From NCBI GenBank assembly GCA_032622095.1, contig CP136063.1:119308723-119372722 (forward strand): a DNA stretch of 64,000 bases, given 5' to 3'. Positions within the stretch are counted from its first letter, which is position 1, and each line of letters opens with the position of its first letter. Positions 38,911 through 54,186 of the stretch are shown piece after piece. The stretch comes from Siphonodentalium dalli. Taxonomy: Eukaryota; Mollusca; Scaphopoda; Gadilida; Siphonodentaliidae. The translations under genes and the position numbers were made by a program. The notes beneath the pieces were generated by a model. That model was not told the DNA's origin. It did not search any database and saw only the letters and a program-made list of their open reading frames with translations.

Positions 38911-41688
38911 CTACCTTGAACGTTATAGGCGGACACAGGATATGAAATAAATCGAATTTTGCGAATCATGGGCGACAACTCTGTAGGGAAAGCTCGGACA
39001 TAAATTATAATGCATGGACCCAATAGGGCATACTGAGTTGTGCATACGGTCCAAATTTCAAGTTGCTTCTATTCATACTTTTCGAGATACTGCAACCCCC
39101 AGTTTTACACATAAAGGGAGATAACTCTGCAAAGCAAGTTAGGACAAAATCCTATATAGACCGATGCACTACAACTATCATTGGGCTATAAACATACCAA
39201 AATCCAGCGCTCTATCTCTCTTACTTCCTGAGATATAAGGGTTATAAAATTGCTTAGTATAATAATAAATAATATTGGAAAAAAATAATAAATTGAATAA
39301 CAATATACTTCCATATTAAAATATGGAAGTATAATAAGGGAATCGCGCGGAATTGATTGGAATGTCGATTGTATGGTTCATTGACATTTCTGTGTTCAGT
39401 TGGAATGTTCTGGTATGACCCCCACCCATGCCTCGAAATTTGGTAATGCGGGTAGAAAAATCGCCATATCTTGGCCAATTTTCAAGATTTCGAGCTAATT
39501 TTTGCGTCATTGTGTTCGTATTTGATGTCCCTATAATATTTAGTTGGGTTTTGGTAAAGTATTGTGGCGATATTCTACTATGTAGGCCAATATGTATGTT
39601 GTTCAGTGCATACTTTTTGAATATCGTTGGCCTCCATCGACATACTACGGAAAGTGGGTAATTGTTTAGAAGTACTGAAAATTCCCCACCGAATGACACC
39701 AAACACGTGACGATTGGTTGATGGAAATTAAATTCATAGTGCATCTTCTGTAAACTTGAAAAAAATGAAGGGGCCACAATTTCCACATTTCTCAATCGAT
39801 TTACAAAATTCTTTCACGAGTAGCATTAGTACGTCGTATAGATACTTCATAACATTTTTGGTTCAAATCGGAGACAAAAAAAATATGACAATTTTTGCCC
39901 CCCTCCCTAATACGGACCAATGTTTTTGGATCTTGGTCAAAATTGCACCATTTCGTCTTCTTTCTATGGATAACACGCTCACATAAACCAAATACAATTC
40001 ACGTGCGTTGTCTAGGAGGAGTTTTGTCCACAAGCACTTTCTCCTAAATCGATGTATGAATACAATTTTCAATGGTCTGTAACTTGGACATTTCTCAACC
40101 GATTTCCAAAATTCTTTCAGGAGAATCATTAGTACGTCCTATAGATACACGACAGTAAAAGTAGTTGAAATCATCGAAAAAAAAAAAATCGAAAATTTTG
40201 CCCCCACCCAAACCCCAAAAATATAAGTCCGTTCCTGTTCAAAACTTATTTTCATAGAAAGTTGCTAACAACTAACTGCATATGAGCCCTCGTATCTGGC
40301 TACCTTGAACGTTATAGGCGGACACAGGATATGAAATAAATCGAATTTTGCGAATCATGGGCGACAACTCTGTAGGGAAAGCTCGGACATAAATTATAAT
40401 GCATGGACCCAATAGGGCATACTGAGTTGTGCATACGGTCCAAATTTCAAGTTGCTTCTATTCATACTTTTCGAGATACTGCAACCCCCAGTTTTACACA
40501 TAAAGGGAGATAACTCTGCAAAGCAAGTTAGGACAAAATCCTATATAGACCGATGCACTACAACTATCATTGGGCTATAAACATACCAAAATCCAGCGCT
40601 CTATCTCTCTTACTTCCTGAGATATAAGGGTTATAAAATTGCTTAGTATAATAATAAATAATATTGGAAAAAAATAATAAATTGAATAACAATATACTTC
40701 CATATTAAAATATGGAAGTATAATAAGGGAATCGCGCGGAATTGATTGGAATGTCGATTGTATGGTTCATTGACATTTCTGTGTTCAGTTGGAATGTTCT
40801 GGTATGACCCCCACCCATGCCTCGAAATTTGGTAATGCGGGTAGAAAAATCGCCATATCTTGGCCAATTTTCAAGATTTCGAGCTAATTTTTGCGTCATT
40901 GTGTTCGTATTTGATGTCCCTATAATATTTAGTTGGGTTTTGGTAAAGTATTGTGGCGATATTCTACTATGTAGGCCAATATGTATGTTGTTCAGTGCAT
41001 ACTTTTTGAATATCGTTGGCCTCCATCGACATACTACGGAAAGTGGGTAATTGTTTAGAAGTACTGAAAATTCCCCACCGAATGACACCAAACACGTGAC
41101 GATTGGTTGATGGAAATTAAATTCATAGTGCATCTTCTGTAAACTTGAAAAAAATGAAGGGGCCACAATTTCCACATTTCTCAATCGATTTACAAAATTC
41201 TTTCACGAGTAGCATTAGTACGTCGTATAGATACTTCATAACATTTTTGGTTCAAATCGGAGACAAAAAAAATATGACAATTTTTGCCCCCCTCCCTAAT
41301 ACGGACCAATGTTTTTGGATCTTGGTCAAAATTGCACCATTTCGTCTTCTTTCTATGGATAACACGCTCACATAAACCAAATACAATTCACGTGCGTTGT
41401 CTAGGAGGAGTTTTGTCCACAAGCACTTTCTCCTAAATCGATGTATGAATACAATTTTCAATGGTCTGTAACTTGGACATTTCTCAACCGATTTCCAAAA
41501 TTCTTTCAGGAGAATCATTAGTACGTCCTATAGATACACGACAGTAAAAGTAGTTGAAATCATCGAAAAAAAAAAAATCGAAAATTTTGCCCCCACCCAA
41601 ACCCCAAAAATATAAGTCCGTTCCTGTTCAAAACTTATTTTCATAGAAAGTTGCTAACAACTAACTGCATATGAGCCCTCGTATCTGG
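38911..41688 (+). repeat. Monomers M29 and M30 (type A, phase-648 variant)
   Basis: Two copies, starting at 38911 and 40300, with A for G at 39558 and 40947. With M31 they are the only run of three adjacent copies carrying the same mark, consistent with simple monomer duplication or conversion. Confidence 0.95.
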
Positions 41689-43076
41689 CTACCTTGAACG
41701 TTATAGGCGGACACAGGATATGAAATAAATCGAATTTTGCGAATCATGGGCGACAACTCTGTAGGGAAAGCTCGGACATAAATTATAATGCATGGACCCA
41801 ATAGGGCATACTGAGTTGTGCATACGGTCCAAATTTCAAGTTGCTTCTATTCATACTTTTCGAGATACTGCAACCCCCAGTTTTACACATAAAGGGAGAT
41901 AACTCTGCAAAGCAAGTTAGGACAAAATCCTATATAGACCGATGCACTACAACTATCATTGGGCTATAAACATACCAAAATCCAGCGCTCTATCTCTCTT
42001 ACTTCCTGAGATATAAGGGTTATAAAATTGCTTAGTATAATAATAAATAATATTGGAAAAAAATAATAAATTGAATAACAATATACTTCCATATTAAAAT
42101 ATGGAAGTATAATAAGGGAATCGCGCGGAATTGATTGGAATGTCGATTGTATGGTTCATTGACATTTCTGTGTTCAGTTGGAATGTTCTGGTATGACCCC
42201 CACCCATGCCTCGAAATTTGGTAATGCGGGTAGAAAAATCGCCATATCTTGGCCAATTTTCAAGATTTCGAGCTAATTTTTGCGTCATTGTGTTCGTATT
42301 TGATGTCCCTATAATATTTAGTTGGGTTTTGGTAAAGTATTGTGGCGATATTCTACTATGTAGGCCAATATGTATGTTGTTCAGTGCATACTTTTTGAAT
42401 ATCGTTGGCCTCCATCGACATACTACGGAAAGTGGGTAATTGTTTAGAAGTACTGAAAATTCCCCACCGAATGACACCAAACACGTGACGATTGGTTGAT
42501 GGAAATTAAATTCATAGTGCATCTTCTGTAAACTTGAAAAAAATGAAGGGGCCACAATTTCCACATTTCTCAATCGATTTACAAAATTCTTTCACGAGTA
42601 GCATTAGTACGTCGTATAGATACTTCATAACATTTTTGGTTCAAATCGGAGACAAAAAAAATATGACAATTTTTGCCCCCCTCCCTAATACGGACCAATG
42701 TTTTTGGATCTTGGTCAAAATTGCACCATTTCGTCTTCTTTCTATGGATAACACGCTCACATAAACCAAATACAATTCACGTGCGTTGTCTAGGAGGAGT
42801 TTTGTCCACAAGCACTTTCTCCTAAATCGATGTATGAATACAATTTTCAATGGTCTGTAACTTGGACATTTCTCAACCGATTTCCAAAATTCTTTCAGGA
42901 GAATCATTAGTACGTCCTATAGATACACGACAGTAAAAGTAGTTGAAATCATCGAAAAAAAAAAATCGAAAATTTTGCCCCCACCCAAACCCCAAAAATA
43001 TAAGTCCGTTCCTGTTCAAAACTTATTTTCATAGAAAGTTGCTAACAACTAACTGCATATGAGCCCTCGTATCTGG
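41689..43076 (+). repeat. Monomer M31 (type A, phase-648 variant plus A11 run)
   Basis: A for G at 42336 and an 11-A run near 42955; 1388 bp. Confidence 0.95.
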
Positions 43077-44464
43077 CTACCTTGAACGTTATAGGCGGAC
43101 ACAGGATATGAAATAAATCGAATTTTGCGAATCATGGGCGACAACTCTGTAGGGAAAGCTCGGACATAAATTATAATGCATGGACCCAATAGGGCATACT
43201 GAGTTGTGCATACGGTCCAAATTTCAAGTTGCTTCTATTCATACTTTTCGAGATACTGCAACCCCCAGTTTTACACATAAAGGGAGATAACTCTGCAAAG
43301 CAAGTTAGGACAAAATCCTATATAGACCGATGCACTACAACTATCATTGGGCTATAAACATACCAAAATCCAGCGCTCTATCTCTCTTACTTCCTGAGAT
43401 ATAAGGGTTATAAAATTGCTTAGTATAATAATAAATAATATTGGAAAAAAATAATAAATTGAATAACAATATACTTCCATATTAAAATATGGAAGTATAA
43501 TAAGGGAATCGCGCGGAATTGATTGGAATGTCGATTGTATGGTTCATTGACATTTCTGTGTTCAGTTGGAATGTTCTGGTATGACCCCCACCCATGCCTC
43601 GAAATTTGGTAATGCGGGTAGAAAAATCGCCATATCTTGGCCAATTTTCAAGATTTCGAGCTAATTTTTGCGTCATTGTGTTCGTATTTGATGTCCCTAT
43701 AATATTTAGTTGGGTTTTGGTAAGGTATTGTGGCGATATTCTACTATGTAGGCCAATATGTATGTTGTTCAGTGCATACTTTTTGAATATCGTTGGCCTC
43801 CATCGACATACTACGGAAAGTGGGTAATTGTTTAGAAGTACTGAAAATTCCCCACCGAATGACACCAAACACGTGACGATTGGTTGATGGAAATTAAATT
43901 CATAGTGCATCTTCTGTAAACTTGAAAAAAATGAAGGGGCCACAATTTCCACATTTCTCAATCGATTTACAAAATTCTTTCACGAGTAGCATTAGTACGT
44001 CGTATAGATACTTCATAACATTTTTGGTTCAAATCGGAGACAAAAAAAATATGACAATTTTTGCCCCCCTCCCTAATACGGACCAATGTTTTTGGATCTT
44101 GGTCAAAATTGCACCATTTCGTCTTCTTTCTATGGATAACACGCTCACATAAACCAAATACAATTCACGTGCGTTGTCTAGGAGGAGTTTTGTCCACAAG
44201 CACTTTCTCCTAAATCGATGTATGAATACAATTTTCAATGGTCTGTAACTTGGACATTTCTCAACCGATTTCCAAAATTCTTTCAGGAGAATCATTAGTA
44301 CGTCCTATAGATACACGACAGTAAAAGTAGTTGAAATCATCGAAAAAAAAAAATCGAAAATTTTGCCCCCACCCAAACCCCAAAAATATAAGTCCGTTCC
44401 TGTTCAAAACTTATTTTCATAGAAAGTTGCTAACAACTAACTGCATATGAGCCCTCGTATCTGG
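43077..44464 (+). repeat. Monomer M32 (type A, A11 run)
   Basis: 1388 bp with an 11-A run near 44343; no phase-648 mark, so the A11 allele is uncoupled from it here. Confidence 0.94.
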
Positions 44465-47400
44465 CTACCTTGAACGTTATAGGCGGACACAGGATATGAA
44501 ATAAATCGAATTTTGCGAATCATGGGCGACAACTCTGTAGGGAAAGCTCGGACATAAATTATAATGCATGGACCCAATAGGGCATACTGAGTTGTGCATA
44601 CGGTCCAAATTTCAAGTTGCTTCTATTCATACTTTTCGAGATACTGCAACCCCCAGTTTTACACATAAAGGGAGATAACTCTGCAAAGCAAGTTAGGACA
44701 AAATCCTATATAGACCGATGCACTACAACTATCATTGGGCTATAAACATACCAAAATCCAGCGCTCTATCTCTCTTACTTCCTGAGATATAAGGGTTATA
44801 AAATTGCTTAGTATAATAATAAATAATATTGGAAAAAAATAATAAATTGAATAACAATATACTTCCATATTAAAATATGGAAGTATAATAAGGGAATCGC
44901 GCGGAATTGATTGGAATGTCGATTGTATGGTTCATTGACATTTCTGTGTTCAGTTGGAATGTTCTGGTATGACCCCCACCCATGCCTCGAAATTTGGTAA
45001 TGCGGGTAGAAAAATCGCCATATCTTGGCCAATTTTCAAGATTTCGAGCTAATTTTTGCGTCATTGTGTTCGTATTTGATGTCCCTATAATATTTAGTTG
45101 GGTTTTGGTAAGGTATTGTGGCGATATTCTACTATGTAGGCCAATATGTATGTTGTTCAGTGCATACTTTTTGAATATCGTTGGCCTCCATCGACATACT
45201 ACGGAAAGTGGGTAATAGTTTAGAAGTACTGAAAATTCCCCACCGAATGACACCAAACACGTGACGATTGGTTGATGGAAATTAAATTCATAGTGCATCT
45301 TCTGTAAACTTGAAAAAAATGAAGGGGCCACAATTTCCACATTTCTCAATCGATTTACAAAATTCTTTCACGAGTAGCATTAGTACGTCGTATAGATACT
45401 TCATAACATTTTTGGTTCAAATCGGAGACAAAAAAAATATGACAATTTTTGCCCCCCTCCCTAATACGGACCAATGTTTTTGGATCTTGGTCAAAATTGC
45501 ACCATTTCGTCTTCTTTCTATGGATAACACGCTCACATAAACCAAATACAATTCACGTGCGTTGTCTAGGAGGAGTTTTGTCCACAAGCACTTTCTCCTA
45601 AATCGATGTATGAATACAATTTTCAATGGTCTGTAACTTGGACATTTCTCAACCGATTTCCAAAATTCTTTCAGGAGAATCATTAGTACGTCCTATAGAT
45701 ACACGACAGTAAAAGTAGTTGAAATCATCGAAAAAAAAAAAATCGAAAATTTTGCCCCCACCCAAACCCCAAAAATATAAGTCCGTTCCTGTTCAAAACT
45801 TATTTTCATAGAAAGTTGCTAACAACTAACTGCATATGAGCCCTCGTATCTGGCTACCTTGAACGTTATAGGCGGACACAGGATATGAAATAAATCGAAT
45901 TTTGCGAATCATGGGCGACAACTCTGTAGGGAAAGCTCGGACATAAATTATAATGCATGGACCCAATAGGGCATACTGAGTTGTGCATACGGTCCAAATT
46001 TCAAGTTGCTTCTATTCATACTTTTCGAGATACTGCAACCCCCAGTTTTACACATAAAGGGAGATAACTCTGCAAAGCAAGTTAGGACAAAATCCTATAT
46101 AGACCGATGCACTACAACTATCATTGGGCTATAAACATACCAAAATCCAGCGCTCTATCTCTCTTACTTCCTGAGATATAAGGGTTATAAAATTGCTTAG
46201 TATAATAATAAATAATATTGGAAAAAAATAATAAATTGAATAACAATATACTTCCATATTAAAATATGGAAGTATAATAAGGGAATCGCGCGGAATTGAT
46301 TGGAATGTCGATTGTATGGTTCATTGACATTTCTGTGTTCAGTTGGAATGTTCTGGTATGACCCCCACCCATGCCTCGAAATTTGGTAATGCGGGTAGAA
46401 AAATCGCCATATCTTGGCCAATTTTCAAGATTTCGAGCTAATTTTTGCGTCATTGTGTTCGTATTTGATGTCCCTATAATATTTAGTTGGGTTTTGGTAA
46501 GGTATTGTGGCGATATTCTACTATGTAGGCCAATATGTATGTTGTTCAGTGCATACTTTTTGAATATCGTTGGCCTCCATCGACATACTACGGAAAGTGG
46601 GTAATTGTTTAGAAGTACTGAAAATTCCCCACCGAATGACACCAAACACGTGACGATTGGTTGATGGAAATTAAATTCATAGTGCATCTTCTGTAAACTT
46701 GAAAAAAATGAAGGGGCCACAATTTCCACATTTCTCAATCGATTTACAAAATTCTTTCACGAGTAGCATTAGTACGTCGTATAGATACTTCATAACATTT
46801 TTGGTTCAAATCGGAGACAAAAAAAATATGACAATTTTTGCCCCCCTCCCTAATACGGACCAATGTTTTTGGATCTTGGTCAAAATTGCACCATTTCGTC
46901 TTCTTTCTATGGATAACACGCTCACATAAACCAAATACAATTCACGTGCGTTGTCTAGGAGGAGTTTTGTCCACAAGCACTTTCTCCTAAATCGATGTAT
47001 GAATACAATTTTCAATGGTCTGTAACTTGGACATTTCTCAACCGATTTCCAAAATTCTTTCAGGAGAATCATTAGTACGTCCTATAGATACACGACAGTA
47101 AAAGTAGTTGAAATCATCGAAAAAAAAAAAATCGAAAATTTTGCCCCCACCCAAACCCCAAAAATATAAGTCCGTTCCTGTTCAAAACTTATTTTCATAG
47201 AAAGTTGCTAACAACTAACTGCATATGAGCCCTCGTATCTGGCTACCTTGAACGTTATAGGCGGACACAGGATATGAAATAAATCGAATTTTGCGAATCA
47301 TGGGCGACAACTCTGTAGGGAAAGCTCGGACATAAATTATAATGCATGGACCCAATAGGGCATACTGAGTTGTGCATACGGTCCAAATTTCAAGTTGCTT

Positions 47401-50020
47401 CTATTCATACTTTTCGAGATACTGCAACCCCCAGTTTTACACATAAAGGGAGATAACTCTGCAAAGCAAGTTAGGACAAAATCCTATATAGACCGATGCA
47501 CTACAACTATCATTGGGCTATAAACATACCAAAATCCAGCGCTCTATCTCTCTTACTTCCTGAGATATAAGGGTTATAAAATTGCTTAGTATAATAATAA
47601 ATAATATTGGAAAAAAATAATAAATTGAATAACAATATACTTCCATATTAAAATATGGAAGTATAATAAGGGAATCGCGCGGAATTGATTGGAATGTCGA
47701 TTGTATGGTTCATTGACATTTCTGTGTTCAGTTGGAATGTTCTGGTATGACCCCCACCCATGCCTCGAAATTTGGTAATGCGGGTAGAAAAATCGCCATA
47801 TCTTGGCCAATTTTCAAGATTTCGAGCTAATTTTTGCGTCATTGTGTTCGTATTTGATGTCCCTATAATATTTAGTTGGGTTTTGGTAAGGTATTGTGGC
47901 GATATTCTACTATGTAGGCCAATATGTATGTTGTTCAGTGCATACTTTTTGAATATCGTTGGCCTCCATCGACATACTACGGAAAGTGGGTAATTGTTTA
48001 GAAGTACTGAAAATTCCCCACCGAATGACACCAAACACGTGACGATTGGTTGATGGAAATTAAATTCATAGTGCATCTTCTGTAAACTTGAAAAAAATGA
48101 AGGGGCCACAATTTCCACATTTCTCAATCGATTTACAAAATTCTTTCACGAGTAGCATTAGTACGTCGTATAGATACTTCATAACATTTTTGGTTCAAAT
48201 CGGAGACAAAAAAAATATGACAATTTTTGCCCCCCTCCCTAATACGGACCAATGTTTTTGGATCTTGGTCAAAATTGCACCATTTCGTCTTCTTTCTATG
48301 GATAACACGCTCACATAAACCAAATACAATTCACGTGCGTTGTCTAGGAGGAGTTTTGTCCACAAGCACTTTCTCCTAAATCGATGTATGAATACAATTT
48401 TCAATGGTCTGTAACTTGGACATTTCTCAACCGATTTCCAAAATTCTTTCAGGAGAATCATTAGTACGTCCTATAGATACACGACAGTAAAAGTAGTTGA
48501 AATCATCGAAAAAAAAAAAATCGAAAATTTTGCCCCCACCCAAACCCCAAAAATATAAGTCCGTTCCTGTTCAAAACTTATTTTCATAGAAAGTTGCTAA
48601 CAACTAACTGCATATGAGCCCTCGTATCTGGCTACCTTGAACGTTATAGGCGGACACAGGATATGAAATAAATCGAATTTTGCGAATCATGGGCGACAAC
48701 TCTGTAGGGAAAGCTCGGACATAAATTATAATGCATGGACCCAATAGGGCATACTGAGTTGTGCATACGGTCCAAATTTCAAGTTGCTTCTATTCATACT
48801 TTTCGAGATACTGCAACCCCCAGTTTTACACATAAAGGGAGATAACTCTGCAAAGCAAGTTAGGACAAAATCCTATATAGACCGATGCACTACAACTATC
48901 ATTGGGCTATAAACATACCAAAATCCAGCGCTCTATCTCTCTTACTTCCTGAGATATAAGGGTTATAAAATTGCTTAGTATAATAATAAATAATATTGGA
49001 AAAAAATAATAAATTGAATAACAATATACTTCCATATTAAAATATGGAAGTATAATAAGGGAATCGCGCGGAATTGATTGGAATGTCGATTGTATGGTTC
49101 ATTGACATTTCTGTGTTCAGTTGGAATGTTCTGGTATGACCCCCACCCATGCCTCGAAATTTGGTAATGCGGGTAGAAAAATCGCCATATCTTGGCCAAT
49201 TTTCAAGATTTCGAGCTAATTTTTGCGTCATTGTGTTCGTATTTGATGTCCCTATAATATTTAGTTGGGTTTTGGTAAGGTATTGTGGCGATATTCTACT
49301 ATGTAGGCCAATATGTATGTTGTTCAGTGCATACTTTTTGAATATCGTTGGCCTCCATCGACATACTACGGAAAGTGGGTAATTGTTTAGAAGTACTGAA
49401 AATTCCCCACCGAATGACACCAAACACGTGACGATTGGTTGATGGAAATTAAATTCATAGTGCATCTTCTGTAAACTTGAAAAAAATGAAGGGGCCACAA
49501 TTTCCACATTTCTCAATCGATTTACAAAATTCTTTCACGAGTAGCATTAGTACGTCGTATAGATACTTCATAACATTTTTGGTTCAAATCGGAGACAAAA
49601 AAAATATGACAATTTTTGCCCCCCTCCCTAATACGGACCAATGTTTTTGGATCTTGGTCAAAATTGCACCATTTCGTCTTCTTTCTATGGATAACACGCT
49701 CACATAAACCAAATACAATTCACGTGCGTTGTCTAGGAGGAGTTTTGTCCACAAGCACTTTCTCCTAAATCGATGTATGAATACAATTTTCAATGGTCTG
49801 TAACTTGGACATTTCTCAACCGATTTCCAAAATTCTTTCAGGAGAATCATTAGTACGTCCTATAGATACACGACAGTAAAAGTAGTTGAAATCATCGAAA
49901 AAAAAAAAATCGAAAATTTTGCCCCCACCCAAACCCCAAAAATATAAGTCCGTTCCTGTTCAAAACTTATTTTCATAGAAAGTTGCTAACAACTAACTGC
50001 ATATGAGCCCTCGTATCTGG
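44465..50020 (+). repeat. Monomers M33 to M36 (type A)
   Basis: Four 1389-bp copies, starting at 44465, 45854, 47243 and 48632. The only difference seen is a private A for T at 45217 in M33. Confidence 0.94.
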
Positions 50021-51409
50021 CTACCTTGAACGTTATAGGCGGACACAGGATATGAAATAAATCGAATTTTGCGAATCATGGGCGACAACTCTGTAGGGAA
50101 AGCTCGGACATAAATTGTAATGCATGGACCCAATAGGGCATACTGAGTTGTGCATTCGGTCCAAATTTCAAGTTGCTTCTATTCATACTTTTCGAGATAC
50201 TGCAACCCCCAGTTTTACACATAAAGGGAGATAACTCTGCAAAGCAAGTTAGGACAAAATCCTATATAGACCGATGCACTACAACTATCATTGGGCTATA
50301 AACATACCAAAATCCAGCGCTCTATCTCTCTTACTTCCTGAGATATAAGGGTTATAAAATTGCTTAGTATAATAATAAATAATATTGGAAAAAAATAATA
50401 AATTGAATAACAATATACTTCCATATTAAAATATGGAAGTATAATAAGGGAATCGCGCGGAATTGATTGGAATGTCGATTGTATGGTTCATTGACATTTC
50501 TGTGTTCAGTTGGAATGTTCTGGTATGACCCCCACCCATGCCTCGAAATTTGGTAATGCGGGTAGAAAAATCGCCATATCTTGGCCAATTTTCAAGATTT
50601 CGAGCTAATTTTTGCGTCATTGTGTTCGTATTTGATGTCCCTATAATATTTAGTTGGGTTTTGGTAAGGTATTGTGGCGATATTCTACTATGTAGGCCAA
50701 TATGTATGTTGTTCAGTGCATACTTTTTGAATATCGTTGGCCTCCATCGACATACTACGGAAAGTGGGTAATTGTTTAGAAGTACTGAAAATTCCCCACC
50801 GAATGACACCAAACACGTGACGATTGGTTGATGGAAATTAAATTCATAGTGCATCTTCTGTAAACTTGAAAAAAATGAAGGGGCCACAATTTCCACATTT
50901 CTCAATCGATTTACAAAATTCTTTCACGAGTAGCATTAGTACGTCGTATAGATACTTCATAACATTTTTGGTTCAAATCGGAGACAAAAAAAATATGACA
51001 ATTTTTGCCCCCCTCCCTAATACGGACCAATGTTTTTGGATCTTGGTCAAAATTGCACCATTTCGTCTTCTTTCTATGGATAACACGCTCACATAAACCA
51101 AATACAATTCACGTGCGTTGTCTAGGAGGAGTTTTGTCCACAAGCACTTTCTCCTAAATCGATGTATGAATACAATTTTCAATGGTCTGTAACTTGGACA
51201 TTTCTCAACCGATTTCCAAAATTCTTTCAGGAGAATCATTAGTACGTCCTATAGATACACGACAGTAAAAGTAGTTGAAATCATCGAAAAAAAAAAAATC
51301 GAAAATTTTGCCCCCACCCAAACCCCAAAAATATAAGTCCGTTCCTGTTCAAAACTTATTTTCATAGAAAGTTGCTAACAACTAACTGCATATGAGCCCT
51401 CGTATCTGG
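50021..51409 (+). repeat. Monomer M37 (type A, phase-97 variant)
   Basis: G for A at 50117, shared with M5, M39 and M46, plus a private T for A at 50156. Confidence 0.95.
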
Positions 51410-52798
51410 CTACCTTGAACGTTATAGGCGGACACAGGATATGAAATAAATCGAATTTTGCGAATCATGGGCGACAACTCTGTAGGGAAAGCTCGGACAT
51501 AAATTATAATGCATGGACCCAATAGGGCATACTGAGTTGTGCATACGGTCCAAATTTCAAGTTGCTTCTATTCATACTTTTCGAGATACTGCAACCCCCA
51601 GTTTTACACATAAAGGGAGATAACTCTGCAAAGCAAGTTAGGACAAAATCCTATATAGACCGATGCACTACAACTATCATTGGGCTATAAACATACCAAA
51701 ATCCAGCGCTCTATCTCTCTTACTTCCTGAGATATAAGGGTTATAAAATTGCTTAGTATAATAATAAATAATATTGGAAAAAAATAATAAATTGAATAAC
51801 AATATACTTCCATATTAAAATATGGAAGTATAATAAGGGAATCGCGCGGAATTGATTGGAATGTCGATTGTATGGTTCATTGACATTTCTGTGTTCAGTT
51901 GGAATGTTCTGGTATGACCCCCACCCATGCCTCGAAATTTGGTAATGCGGGTAGAAAAATCGCCATATCTTGGCCAATTTTCAAGATTTCGAGCTAATTT
52001 TTGCGTCATTGTGTTCGTATTTGATGTCCCTATAATATTTAGTTGGGTTTTGGTAAGGTATTGTGGCGATATTCTACTATGTAGGCCAATATGTATGTTG
52101 TTCAGTGCATACTTTTTGAATATCGTTGGCCTCCATCGACATACTACGGAAAGTGGGTAATTGTTTAGAAGTACTGAAAATTCCCCACCGAATGACACCA
52201 AACACGTGACGATTGGTTGATGGAAATTAAATTCATAGTGCATCTTCTGTAAACTTGAAAAAAATGAAGGGGCCACAATTTCCACATTTCTCAATCGATT
52301 TACAAAATTCTTTCACGAGTAGCATTAGTACGTCGTATAGATACTTCATAACATTTTTGGTTCAAATCGGAGACAAAAAAAATATGACAATTTTTGCCCC
52401 CCTCCCTAATACGGACCAATGTTTTTGGATCTTGGTCAAAATTGCACCATTTCGTCTTCTTTCTATGGATAACACGCTCACATAAACCAAATACAATTCA
52501 CGTGCGTTGTCTAGGAGGAGTTTTGTCCACAAGCACTTTCTCCTAAATCGATGTATGAATACAATTTTCAATGGTCTGTAACTTGGACATTTCTCAACCG
52601 ATTTCCAAAATTCTTTCAGGAGAATCATTAGTACGTCCTATAGATACACGACAGTAAAAGTAGTTGAAATCATCGAAAAAAAAAAAATCGAAAATTTTGC
52701 CCCCACCCAAACCCCAAAAATATAAGTCCGTTCCTGTTCAAAACTTATTTTCATAGAAAGTTGCTAACAACTAACTGCATATGAGCCCTCGTATCTGG
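51410..52798 (+). repeat. Monomer M38 (consensus type A)
   Basis: Unmarked copy between two phase-97 copies. Confidence 0.94.
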
Positions 52799-54186
52799 CT
52801 ACCTTGAACGTTATAGGCGGACACAGGATATGAAATAAATCGAATTTTGCGAATCATGGGCGACAACTCTGTAGGGAAAGCTCGGACATAAATTGTAATG
52901 CATGGACCCAATAGGGCATACTGAGTTGTGCATACGGTCCAAATTTCAAGTTGCTTCTATTCATACTTTTCGAGATACTGCAACCCCCAGTTTTACACAT
53001 AAAGGGAGATAACTCTGCAAAGCAAGTTAGGACAAAATCCTATATAGACCGATGCACTACAACTATCATTGGGCTATAAACATACCAAAATCCAGCGCTC
53101 TATCTCTCTTACTTCCTGAGATATAAGGGTTATAAAATTGCTTAGTATAATAATAAATAATATTGGAAAAAAATAATAAATTGAATAACAATATACTTCC
53201 ATATTAAAATATGGAAGTATAATAAGGGAATCGCGCGGAATTGATTGGAATGTCGATTGTATGGTTCATTGACATTTCTGTGTTCAGTTGGAATGTTCTG
53301 GTATGACCCCCACCCATGCCTCGAAATTTGGTAATGCGGGTAGAAAAATCGCCATATCTTGGCCAATTTTCAAGATTTCGAGCTAATTTTTGCGTCATTG
53401 TGTTCGTATTTGATGTCCCTATAATATTTAGTTGGGTTTTGGTAAGGTATTGTGGCGATATTCTACTATGTAGGCCAATATGTATGTTGTTCAGTGCATA
53501 CTTTTTGAATATCGTTGGCCTCCATCGACATACTACGGAAAGTGGGTAATTGTTTAGAAGTACTGAAAATTCCCCACCGAATGACACCAAACACGTGACG
53601 ATTGGTTGATGGAAATTAAATTCATAGTGCATCTTCTGTAAACTTGAAAAAAATGAAGGGGCCACAATTTCCACATTTCTCAATCGATTTACAAAATTCT
53701 TTCACGAGTAGCATTAGTACGTCGTATAGATACTTCATAACATTTTTGGTTCAAATCGGAGACAAAAAAAATATGACAATTTTTGCCCCCCTCCCTAATA
53801 CGGACCAATGTTTTTGGATCTTGGTCAAAATTGCACCATTTCGTCTTCTTTCTATGGATAACACGCTCACATAAACCAAATACAATTCACGTGCGTTGTC
53901 TAGGAGGAGTTTTGTCCACAAGCACTTTCTCCTAAATCGATGTATGAATACAATTTTCAATGGTCTGTAACTTGGACATTTCTCAACCGATTTCCAAAAT
54001 TCTTTCAGGAGAATCATTAGTACGTCCTATAGATACACGACAGTAAAAGTAGTTGAAATCATCGAAAAAAAAAAATCGAAAATTTTGCCCCCACCCAAAC
54101 CCCAAAAATATAAGTCCGTTCCTGTTCAAAACTTATTTTCATAGAAAGTTGCTAACAACTAACTGCATATGAGCCCTCGTATCTGG
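52799..54186 (+). repeat. Monomer M39 (type A, phase-97 variant plus A11 run)
   Basis: G for A at 52895 and an 11-A run near 54065; 1388 bp. Confidence 0.95.
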